Assembly: GCF_001708505.1 (NCBI RefSeq) | Contig: NZ_CP015992.1 | Location: 4,278,001 to 4,342,000 of the forward strand | Origin: Pseudomonas sp. TCU-HL1 | Lineage (GTDB): Bacteria; Pseudomonadota; Gammaproteobacteria; Pseudomonadales; Pseudomonadaceae | Reading direction: 5' to 3' | DNA length: 64,000 nt | Shown: piece after piece, positions 56,906-64,000 of the stretch | How positions within the stretch are numbered: the first letter of the stretch is position 1 | Layout of the letters: every line of letters starts with the position of its first letter | Notes under the pieces: model-generated | Told to the model about the DNA's origin: nothing | The model's database searches: none | Seen by the model: only the letters and a program-made list of their open reading frames with translations | Position numbers and translations under genes: made by a program

Positions 56906-59518
56906 ATGACCCAGCAACCCCGACGCCCTGCCGAGCGCCGGCTGTCCCCTTTCGCACTGTCCCTTCTGGCCTTCTCCATCGCCCTCGCCGGGCTGCCCAT
57001 GGCACCCGCCGTGGCCGCCGGCAGCGATGCCGCCCAGGGCAGCCACAGCCAGCAGTCGGGTTACGCCTTCGCCATTGCGCGCCAGCCACTGGTCGCCGCG
57101 CTGAACGAGTTCAGCAGCGTCACCGGCTGGCAGGTCGGCTTGCCGGCGGAGCTGGCCGAGGGTGTGATGTCCCCTGGGATTAATGGTCGCCTGCCGGCAC
57201 AGCAGGCCCTCGCGCGCCTGCTGGCAGGCACCGGGCTGGAGTACCGCAGCATCGGCGAGCGCAACGTGGTGCTGGAAAAGAACCCGACCCTGGGGCTGGA
57301 GCTGCAACCCCTCACCGTCTCCGCCACCCGGCATGCGCAAAGCGCCAGCCTGGTGCCCAGCAGCGTCAGCGTGAAGAGCCGTGAACAACTGGATCGCGCC
57401 AACGTCAACAGCATCAAGGATCTGGTGCGCGACGAACCGGGCGTATCCGTGGGCGGCACCGGCCAGCGTGCCGGCCTCAGCGGCTACAACATCCGCGGCA
57501 TCGACGGCGACCGCGTACTCACCCAGATCGACGGCGTGGAAATCCCCAACGGCTTCTTCAACGGCCCCTACGCCCAGACGCGCCGCAACTACGTCGACCC
57601 GGAAATCGTCAAGCGCGTGGAAATTCTTCGCGGCCCGGTCTCGGCGCTCTATGGCAGCAGCGCCATCGGCGGCGCGGTGAGCTACTTCACCCTCGACCCG
57701 CGCGACATCATCAAGGACGGCCAGGACGCCGGCGCCCGCCTCAAGGCTGGCTACAGTTCCGCCGATGACAGCTGGCTGACCTCCGCCACCGTGGCGGGCC
57801 GCGAGGGTGAGTTCGACGGCCTGCTGCACCTCAGCCAGCGCAACGGCCACGAAGTCGAGTCCTACGGCGAAACCGGCGGTACTGGCCTCAAACGCACCGA
57901 AGCCAACCCGGAAGACGTTCACACCACCAACGTGCTGGCCAAGCTGGGCTGGAACTACGCCGAGGACGCGCGATTCGGCCTGGTCTACGAGCACTATAAG
58001 GACGATGTCGATACCGACCAGAAGAGCGCCTACGGCGGCCCCTACTCCAACGGCCAGCCGGCCCTGCCACCGAGCATCCTGCCCGGCGGCATGTACCAGT
58101 GGCGTACCGGCAACGACACCATCACCCGCGAGCGCTTCGGCCTGGAGCACCAGTTCGCCCTGGACAGCGCCGTCGCCGACAACGCCCGCTGGACCCTGAA
58201 CTACCAGGAAGCCAAGACCGACCAGAGCACCGAGGAGTTCTACTACCCCATCACCCGCAAGGTGCTGCGCACCCGTGACACCCTCTACAAGGAACGCCAG
58301 TGGGTCTTCGACCTGCAACTGGACAAGGGCTTCACCCTTGGCGATACCGATCACCTGCTGACCTACGGCGCCACCCTCAAGCGCCAGGAAGTCACCGGTT
58401 ATCGCGAAGGCACCGGGACCTGCCTGGCGGTCGGTCGCGGCTGCACCCGCATCGGCGCCCCCAGCGCCGCCGACGGCCTAGCGCGCTCCAGCGACTTTCC
58501 CGACCCGACCATCGACACCTACGGTCTCTTCGCCCAGGACGAGATCCGCTGGAACGACTGGACCTTCCTGCCCGGCGTGCGCTACGACCACACCCGCCTG
58601 AAGCCGCACATCACCGAGGAATTCCTCAACACCGTGCAGCAGAGCAACACCGATGTCGTCAGCAGTGAAGAAAAAACCTGGCACCAGCTCTCGCCCAAGC
58701 TCGGCGTGACCTACGCCTTCAACGACAACTATCTGTGGTACGGGCAGTACGCCGAAGGTTTTCGCACCCCCACCGCCAAGGCCCTCTACGGCCGCTTCGA
58801 AAACCTCGCCGGCGGCTACCACGTAGAGCCCAACCCCAACCTCGACCCTGAGCGCAGCCAGGGCTACGAGACCGGCCTGCGCGGTAACTTCGAGCAGGGC
58901 TACTTCGACATCGCGGTGTTCTACAACAAATACCGCGACCTGATCGACGAAGACGCCATCGCCCCCGGCAGCAGCGAGCTGACCTTCCAGACCAACAACA
59001 TCGCCAACGCGGTGATCAAGGGCGTGGAAGTAAAAGGCCGCCTCAACCTGGATACCTTCGGCGCCCCAACGGGCTTCTACGCCAACGGCTCGGTGGCTTA
59101 CGCCTACGGTCGTAACAAGGACAACGGCCAGCCGCTGAACAGCGTCAACCCGCTCACTGGCGTGTTCGGCCTGGGCTTCGACGATGACGCCAGCCGCTAC
59201 GGCGCCTTGCTCAACTGGACCCTGGTCAAGCGCAAGAGCCGTGTGGACGACAGCGCCTTCAACGCCCCGGATGGCACCAGCAGCCAGTTCAAGACACCGG
59301 GCTTCGGCATCCTCGACCTGAGCGGCTACTACAAGCTCACCGACGACCTGACCCTCAACGCCGGCCTGTTCAACCTGACCGACAAGAAGTACTGGCTGTG
59401 GGATGACGTACGCGGCTACGACAGCGTCGGCGAAGCCTCCGTGCTGAGCCCGGCCAACCTCGACCGCCTGACCCAGCCGGGACGCAACGTCTCGGTGAAC
59501 CTGGTGTGGGACATCTGA
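56906..59518 (+). CDS. TonB-dependent heme receptor/transducer with N-terminal signalling domain
   Basis: An 870-residue outer-membrane receptor. Signal peptide ~1-38. The secretin/TonB short N-terminal (STN) signalling domain covers ~52-115 ('ARQPLVAALNEFSSVTGWQV'). A plug (~130-265) carries 'IRGIDGDRVLTQIDGVEIPNG' and 'EILRGPVSALYGSSAIGGAV', and a 22-strand barrel ends 'VNLVWDI'. A 'FRTPTAKALYGRFEN' and 'NPNLDPERSQGYETGLRG' section corresponds to the FRAP/NPNL region of heme receptors. Closest familiar type: HxuA of P. aeruginosa. It takes up heme or hemoprotein-derived heme and signals through FecR. 160 bp after fecR; co-regulated with hemO. Confidence 0.9.
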   Translation: MTQQPRRPAERRLSPFALSLLAFSIALAGLPMAPAVAAGSDAAQGSHSQQSGYAFAIARQPLVAALNEFSSVTGWQVGLPAELAEGVMSPGINGRLPAQQALARLLAGTGLEYRSIGERNVVLEKNPTLGLELQPLTVSATRHAQSASLVPSSVSVKSREQLDRANVNSIKDLVRDEPGVSVGGTGQRAGLSGYNIRGIDGDRVLTQIDGVEIPNGFFNGPYAQTRRNYVDPEIVKRVEILRGPVSALYGSSAIGGAVSYFTLDPRDIIKDGQDAGARLKAGYSSADDSWLTSATVAGREGEFDGLLHLSQRNGHEVESYGETGGTGLKRTEANPEDVHTTNVLAKLGWNYAEDARFGLVYEHYKDDVDTDQKSAYGGPYSNGQPALPPSILPGGMYQWRTGNDTITRERFGLEHQFALDSAVADNARWTLNYQEAKTDQSTEEFYYPITRKVLRTRDTLYKERQWVFDLQLDKGFTLGDTDHLLTYGATLKRQEVTGYREGTGTCLAVGRGCTRIGAPSAADGLARSSDFPDPTIDTYGLFAQDEIRWNDWTFLPGVRYDHTRLKPHITEEFLNTVQQSNTDVVSSEEKTWHQLSPKLGVTYAFNDNYLWYGQYAEGFRTPTAKALYGRFENLAGGYHVEPNPNLDPERSQGYETGLRGNFEQGYFDIAVFYNKYRDLIDEDAIAPGSSELTFQTNNIANAVIKGVEVKGRLNLDTFGAPTGFYANGSVAYAYGRNKDNGQPLNSVNPLTGVFGLGFDDDASRYGALLNWTLVKRKSRVDDSAFNAPDGTSSQFKTPGFGILDLSGYYKLTDDLTLNAGLFNLTDKKYWLWDDVRGYDSVGEASVLSPANLDRLTQPGRNVSVNLVWDI

Positions 59519-59608
59519 GGCCGCCGCCCCTCTCCCGAGAGGGGCGTTTTTACGCACGGCGCCCACTGGTTCGTCTCGTCTACAGAACCCTATCGAACAG
59601 GCATTCCC

Positions 59609-60187
59609 ATGACCCCACTTCGCTCCCAACGCATCAACCAGATCACCCACGAACCTCATGCCCGCCTCGATGCGGCCGTGAAGGCGCATGCGCCGTTCTC
59701 CAGCCGCGAGCACTTCGCTCGCTTCGTCGAAGCCCAGTACCTGTTCCAGGCCGAACTCCAGGCCCTGTACCAGGACCCGGCACTGGTCGCGATCATCCCC
59801 GACCTGCCAGCCCGCTGCCGCGCGCGGCAGGCCCGTGAAGACCTTGCCGACCTTGGCAGCGCCGTCCCCGCCCCGGTGGCTGGCGCCCTGGCCAGCCCCG
59901 GCCGGGCGGAAGCCCTAGGCTGGCTGTTCGTCTCCGAAGGCTCCAAGCTCGGCGCCGCCTTCCTGATCAAGCGGGTAGCGGCCCTGGGCCTCAGCGAAAC
60001 CTTCGGCGCACGCCATCTGGGTGAACCGGAAGGCGGTCGCGCCGAGGGCTGGAAACGCTTCACCCGCACCCTCGACTCCCTCGAGTTCAGCCCCGAGGAA
60101 GAACGCCAAATCGACGCCGGTGCCCTGGCCGCCTTCGAACGCTTCGGCATGCTGCTCCAGCACAGCTACGCCACCGAACAGGCCTGA
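59609..60187 (+). CDS. hemO: HemO (PigA-type) heme oxygenase
   Basis: A 192-residue HemO-family heme oxygenase. The proximal heme His is H17 in 'ITHEPHARLD', followed by 'FARFVEAQYLFQAEL', 'EALGWLFVSEGSKLGAAFL' and 'FGARHLGEPEGGRAEGWK', all shared with P. aeruginosa PigA/HemO. It opens imported heme in the cytoplasm, giving biliverdin, CO and iron. It lies 90 bp behind the heme receptor gene and is likely induced by the same sigma factor. Confidence 0.95.
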   Translation: MTPLRSQRINQITHEPHARLDAAVKAHAPFSSREHFARFVEAQYLFQAELQALYQDPALVAIIPDLPARCRARQAREDLADLGSAVPAPVAGALASPGRAEALGWLFVSEGSKLGAAFLIKRVAALGLSETFGARHLGEPEGGRAEGWKRFTRTLDSLEFSPEEERQIDAGALAAFERFGMLLQHSYATEQA

Positions 60188-60216
60188 TCAACGCTCAATG
60201 CCTCCAGCGGCAGCCC

Positions 60217-60318
60217 TTCGCGAATGAATTCGCTCCCACAGGCAGAGGGCCGGCTGTTGTAGTTCGGGTGGGCTTCAACCCACCAACGGAGGTCAGCGTG
60301 GGCTGAAGCCCACCCTAC
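60217..60318. repeat. REP-like repeats behind hemO
   Basis: One TTCGCGAATGAATTCGCTCCCACAGG-type unit at 60217-60242, then at 60266-60318 a pair of short palindromes, GTGGGCTTCAACCCAC and GTGGGCTGAAGCCCAC, in inverted arrangement. The rest of the gap to 60545 shows only a terminator. Confidence 0.55.
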
Positions 60319-60419
60319 CAGGCACCCACGAGGCCGGCGGTGTTCCACTGGAGCGAAGCGAAGCCCAACGCCCCCCATCAACGATGATCGAAAACCGGGG
60401 GCGTCTGTAAATCGCGCGC

Positions 60420-60447
60420 AAAAAAAAGCTGCCATCGCCGGCAGCTT
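60420..60447 (-). terminator. Terminator behind the beta-CASP metallo-hydrolase gene
   Basis: On the minus strand AAGCTGCC-GGCGAT-GGCAGCTT followed by a run of U (A-run at 60420-60427 on the plus strand). Confidence 0.88.
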
Positions 60448-60545
60448 GAGATTGCACCCTGGCACGTCCTGTGCCCTTTCTGCTCCTGCAGGCAGGATGC
60501 CCGTTCGAAATGACCGCCCCATGACCGGATCACTGCAAGTCGATG

Positions 60546-61931
60546 TCAGTCGCCCTCGTCCTCCAGCGCATCGAGGGACGCACGCTGGCGGTGCTCGGCG
60601 ACAGATACCGACCAGCCCAGCTCCTGGCGAATACGCCGACGCAGGCAGTCAGCCGCATCCGGTTCGCCGTGGACCACGAAGGTGTGTTTCGGCACGCGAC
60701 TGAAAGGCCGCAGCCAGTCGAGGATCTCGCCGGCATCGGCATGCGCCGACAGGTTTTCCAGGGTCACCACCTCGGCACGGATGGGAATGTCCTCGCCGTG
60801 GATGCGCACCTCGCGGGCACCGGAAGCGATCAGCGCGCCACGGGTGCCACCCGCCTGGAAGCCGGACAGCAGGATGGTGTTGCGCGCGTTGGGCGCCAGT
60901 GCCTTGAGGTGATGCAGTACCCGCCCGCCGGTCGCCATGCCGCTGCCGGCAATGATGACCGCCGGCTTGCGCAGTTGCTCCAGTTGCCTGGCCTCGTCCA
61001 CCGTCCGCACGAAGTGCGCCACCCGGCACATGCCTTCGCAATCCGCGCGGCTCAGGCGGTGTTCGCTATGGAAGCGCTGATAGAGCGTGGTCACGTCGGT
61101 GGCCATGGGGCTGTTCAGGTAGACCGGCAGATCCGGAATCATCGCGTCCTGCTTCAGGCGGTACAGCAGGTACATCAGCAACTGCGCACGCCCCACCGCG
61201 AAGGACGGCACCACCACGATGCCCTGGCGCAGGGCCGTGCGGTTGATCACATCGGCAAGCACTTTCCGGGTGTCTTCGGCCGGATGCAGGCGGTTGCCGT
61301 AGGTGGACTCCACCAGCAGGATGTCGGCGCCCTCGACGGCCTCCGGCGCCACCATCAGCGGGTCGTCCGGGCGCCCGAGATCGCCGGAGAAAAGCATCCG
61401 CCGGCCACCCGCCTCAAGCTCCACCATCGCCGCGCCGAGAATGTGCCCGGCCGGGCGCAACTGCAGGCGGATACCGCTGGCGATCTCGGCTGGGCGATGC
61501 AGGGCCAGGGGCCGCAACTGTTTCAGCGCACGTTCGGCATCCGCTTCGGTATACAGCGACTTGGCCGGATGGTGCCTGGAGTAGCCCCGGCGATTGGCGT
61601 ACTCGGCCTCTTCTTCCTGCAGCCGGGCGCTGTCGCGCAGGAGGATTTCCGCCAGTTCGCAGGTCGCCTCGGTGGCGTAGATGGGCCCGCGATAGCCGTC
61701 GCGGACCAGTGCAGGCAGGTAACCGCTGTGATCCAGGTGGGCGTGGGTCAGCACCACCGCGTCCAGCCGGTGCGGGCGGATCGGGAAGGCATCCCAGTTG
61801 CGCAACCGCAACGCCTTGTAGCCCTGGAACAGCCCGCAATCCACCAGTACGCGCTGGCCGTCGTGCTCCAGCAGGTACTTGCTGCCGGTCACGGTGCCGG
61901 CGCCGCCAAGAAAGCTGATGTGGGTACCCAT
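60546..61931 (-). CDS. MBL-fold / beta-CASP RNase-like metallo-hydrolase
   Basis: A 461-residue protein. The metallo-beta-lactamase domain opens with 'FLGGAGTVTGSKYLLE' and has the zinc motif HxHxDH at H63-H68 ('LTHAHLDHSG'), with 'AGHILGAAMVELE' and 'FSGDLG' as further zinc motifs. The inserted beta-CASP domain (~210-370) contains 'SFAVGRAQLLMYLLYRL'. 'SGMATGGRVLHHL', 'SGFQAGGTRGALI' and 'LSAHAD' complete the family set. Such proteins (CPSF73/YSH1-like) process RNA; the bacterial role is mostly unstudied. Starts at ATG 61931; single gene with its own terminator. Confidence 0.88.
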   Translation of the reverse strand: MGTHISFLGGAGTVTGSKYLLEHDGQRVLVDCGLFQGYKALRLRNWDAFPIRPHRLDAVVLTHAHLDHSGYLPALVRDGYRGPIYATEATCELAEILLRDSARLQEEEAEYANRRGYSRHHPAKSLYTEADAERALKQLRPLALHRPAEIASGIRLQLRPAGHILGAAMVELEAGGRRMLFSGDLGRPDDPLMVAPEAVEGADILLVESTYGNRLHPAEDTRKVLADVINRTALRQGIVVVPSFAVGRAQLLMYLLYRLKQDAMIPDLPVYLNSPMATDVTTLYQRFHSEHRLSRADCEGMCRVAHFVRTVDEARQLEQLRKPAVIIAGSGMATGGRVLHHLKALAPNARNTILLSGFQAGGTRGALIASGAREVRIHGEDIPIRAEVVTLENLSAHADAGEILDWLRPFSRVPKHTFVVHGEPDAADCLRRRIRQELGWSVSVAEHRQRASLDALEDEGD

Positions 61932-62105
61932 CGCGACAGTCGTCCTTCAGAAATTTCCTATCGGAAACTCTAGTCAGCGACGCCAGCGCGGCCTTGTCCT
62001 GGGTCAATCGCGGCGACGGACGATCACCAGCCGGCCCATCTTCAGGGTGCCTTAAGACTTCCCGCACATACTGCCATCCATACGCCAAACGCCTGGAGGG
62101 CACCG

Positions 62106-62783
62106 ATGAACAGCGCCGAGTGGAACGCCCTGTTCCCATTCCGTTTCGGTCACAAGTCGCAGCAACATTCCCTGTCCCTGCTGCTGGCCGGTGATGCCGG
62201 ACGCGGCCAGATCGAGGACTTCGTCCACCGCCGATTCCTCAGCGCCCACGGCGCCGATATCCGCCAGTTCATGCCGGAGCTGCTGAGCATGCGCAATTAC
62301 CACGGGGCACTCAGCGCCGTGGCCGGCATCCGCCTTGCCGAGCAGGGGCCACTGTTCCTCGAACAGTACCTGGAGGGGGCGCCAGAAGCGCTGATCTCCG
62401 ACCTCGCGGGCCACCCGGTGGTACGCGAACAGGTGGTGGAAGTCGGCAACCTCGCCTCGATCAATGCCGGCAACGCGCGACTCATCATCGTCGCCGTCAC
62501 CTGGCTGCTGAACCTGCGCGGCCTGGAATGGGTGGTGTTCACCGGCGCGCACAGCCTGATCAACAGCTTCCGCCGCCTCGGCCTCGAACCCCTGCGGCTG
62601 GGCGAGGCCGCCCCCCACCACCTGGACGAGGAAGTCCAGGAGCAATGGGGCACCTACTACGAGCAGAAACCCCAGGTGTTCACCGGCAACATCCGCCACG
62701 GCTTCGAGCAGTTGCAGCGCAGCGGCATGATCGCGCGTCTGGGCTTTCCCGAGGTTGATGGAGCCGCGCACCATGCAGCCTGA
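62106..62783 (+). CDS. Thermostable hemolysin family protein (delta-VPH type)
   Basis: A 225-residue cytosolic-looking protein of the thermostable hemolysin family, with no signal peptide. The fold is acetyltransferase-like: 'VVEVGNLASINAGNARLIIVAVTWLL' followed by 'VVFTGAHSLINSFRRLGLEPLRLGEA' is the family core. In pseudomonads and vibrios it occurs next to an acyl-CoA ligase, here overlapping it by 11 bp, which argues for an enzymatic (acyl transfer) role rather than a true toxin (inference). Start ATG 62106 with GGAGGG upstream. Confidence 0.82.
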   Translation: MNSAEWNALFPFRFGHKSQQHSLSLLLAGDAGRGQIEDFVHRRFLSAHGADIRQFMPELLSMRNYHGALSAVAGIRLAEQGPLFLEQYLEGAPEALISDLAGHPVVREQVVEVGNLASINAGNARLIIVAVTWLLNLRGLEWVVFTGAHSLINSFRRLGLEPLRLGEAAPHHLDEEVQEQWGTYYEQKPQVFTGNIRHGFEQLQRSGMIARLGFPEVDGAAHHAA

Positions 62784-64000
62784 AGCCCTGCGCGATCGGT
62801 TGCGCGACTACGCCAGCCACCTGCCACAGCCCCTGGCCCTGCGCGGCGATACCCGGCGCTACACCTATGCCCAGTTGCTGGCCGAAGTGGAACGGCGTGA
62901 AACCCTGCTGCGCGGCGAGCCCGAAGGCGTGCTCGCTATCGGCCTGGACAACGGCCCCGAGGCGCTGCTCTGGGACCTGGCCGCGCTTTTCGCCGGGCGC
63001 CCCTGCCTGACCCTGCCGCCCTTCTTCAGCCCGCAGCAACGCGCCCATTGCCTGGCGCAATGCGAGGTCCGCCTGGCTGTGGTGGATACCGGTTTCACAA
63101 GCGAGCTGGAAAGCACCGGCTTCCACGCGGACGGCACCTTCTGGCGCAAGGCTGGCAGCACCCGCGCCGCCCTGCCTGCCGGCACCGCCAAGGTCACCTA
63201 CACCTCGGGTACCACCGGCCAGCCCAAGGGTGTCTGCCTGGGCGCGGACGCCCTGCTGCGGGTCGCCCAGGAACTGGAAATCGCCAGCCGCGCCACCGCG
63301 CCGGCGCACTACCTGGCCGTGCTGCCGATGGCCGTCCTGCTGGAGAACCTCGGGGTCTACGCCGCCTTGCTGGCCGGCGCCTGCATCACCCTGCTGCCGC
63401 AACGGCAGATCGGTGTCCAGGGCGCCAGCGGAGTGGACTGGCAGAAGCTGATCGCCACGCTGGTGCTCAGCGGCGCCCAGAGCCTGATCCTTGTGCCGCA
63501 GCTGTTGCTGGGCCTGGTCACGGCCCTCGAACGCGGCCACCTCGGACCCCAGCAGTTCCGCTTCGTCGCCGTGGGCGGTGCGCGCGTATCAAAGGACCTG
63601 CTGGCCCGTGCGGCGCGGATCGGCCTGCCGGTGTTCGAGGGCTACGGTCTCTCCGAATGCGCGTCGGTGGTCTGCCTGAACCGCCCCGGAGCGAACCGCC
63701 CCGGCAGCGTCGGCCGGCCCCTGCCCCATGTGCAGGTCCGCCTCGCGGACGACGGTGAAGTAGAGGTCAGCGGCTCCACCCTGCTCGGCTATCTGGGCGA
63801 GGCGCCCTTCGCAGGCGACTGGTGGCCCACGGGCGATCTGGGGGAGTTCGACAGCGAGGGTTACCTGCGCCTCAAGGGCCGCAAGAAACACCAGTTCATC
63901 ACCAGCTTCGGCCGCAACGTCAACCCGGAGTGGGTGGAGGCCGAACTGACCCAGCGCGGCGTGATCGCCCAGGCCTTCGTCCAGGGCGAAGGCCTGCCCG
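62773..64000 (+). CDS. AMP-binding acyl-CoA ligase / adenylate-forming enzyme (3' end missing)
   Basis: 409 codons are visible and the frame runs off the window. Adenylation motifs in order: 'VTYTSGTTGQPKG' (ATP loop, ~136-148), 'VFEGYGLSE' (~286-294), 'WWPTGDLGE' (~350-358) and 'KGRKKHQFITSFGRNVNPEWVE' split over ~370-391. It adenylates a carboxylic (probably fatty) acid and may load it onto CoA or a carrier. ATG 62773 lies inside the end of the hemolysin-family gene, so the two are translationally coupled and probably work in one pathway. Confidence 0.88.
   Translation, partial: MQPEALRDRLRDYASHLPQPLALRGDTRRYTYAQLLAEVERRETLLRGEPEGVLAIGLDNGPEALLWDLAALFAGRPCLTLPPFFSPQQRAHCLAQCEVRLAVVDTGFTSELESTGFHADGTFWRKAGSTRAALPAGTAKVTYTSGTTGQPKGVCLGADALLRVAQELEIASRATAPAHYLAVLPMAVLLENLGVYAALLAGACITLLPQRQIGVQGASGVDWQKLIATLVLSGAQSLILVPQLLLGLVTALERGHLGPQQFRFVAVGGARVSKDLLARAARIGLPVFEGYGLSECASVVCLNRPGANRPGSVGRPLPHVQVRLADDGEVEVSGSTLLGYLGEAPFAGDWWPTGDLGEFDSEGYLRLKGRKKHQFITSFGRNVNPEWVEAELTQRGVIAQAFVQGEGLP

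Overview
The window (GC-rich, dense, both strands used) is chromosomal DNA of a Pseudomonas. The flgA-flgM-flgN-flgZ order, a sigma-28 flgM promoter, a PauA-type glutamine synthetase, the fused nitrate reductase NasA facing nirBD, HPPD/MaiA, and a FecI-FecR-receptor-HemO heme operon all fit that genus. I saw no tRNA, rRNA, CRISPR array, complete insertion sequence or prophage.

Layout. 1-2.4 kb: end of the flagellar group (partial flgA, flgM, flgN, flgZ). 2.4-6.1 kb: a MITE-like element, then a leftward set (glutamine synthetase family enzyme, MFS carrier, DUF2064 protein). 6.2-30.4 kb: two giant tandem leftward genes (3835 and 3810 aa), each encoding two animal-type heme peroxidase domains, RTX calcium-binding repeats and a C-terminal type I secretion region. 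30.9-32.5 kb: ChaC, a small unknown protein, nirD. 32.5-39.7 kb: nirB and the divergent nasA. 40-49.5 kb: small metabolic, transport and regulatory genes (methyltransferase, cold-shock protein, second MITE copy, HisN-like phosphatase, LysR/SDR pair, isochorismatase/GlxA pair, ICMT-like protein, diguanylate cyclase remnant, MFS/LysR pair). 50.7-55 kb: LTA-synthase-like sulfatase, MaiA, HPPD. 55-60.2 kb: heme-uptake signalling operon ending in heme oxygenase. 60.5-64 kb: beta-CASP metallo-hydrolase, thermostable-hemolysin family protein and a partial acyl-CoA ligase.

The most unusual part is the 24-kb peroxidase locus. All four peroxidase domains keep the distal Gln/Asp/His, Arg...Glu and proximal His motifs. 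The last ~908 residues and the 3' end, including the terminator, are practically identical between the two genes, while the N-terminal ~2900 residues have diverged. Both genes share a sigma-70 promoter geometry, a long leader, and a 29-30-codon upstream ORF with its own Shine-Dalgarno that ends exactly 201 nt before each giant ORF. A FleQ-box-like sequence overlaps the -35 of one promoter. The architecture resembles the Mn(II)-oxidising peroxidase MopA; the upstream ORF and conserved leader are not something I recognise.

A second regulatory feature is the nirB leader: a sigma-54-type promoter, two A1/G4 hexaloop hairpins and a strong intrinsic terminator before nirB, the layout expected for NasT/NasR (ANTAR) antitermination. 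nasA has its own sigma-54-type promoter pointing the other way. Smaller points are a short-chain dehydrogenase put out of frame by a C8 run next to its start codon, several REP-like palindromes, and a Fur-like site before the heme operon.
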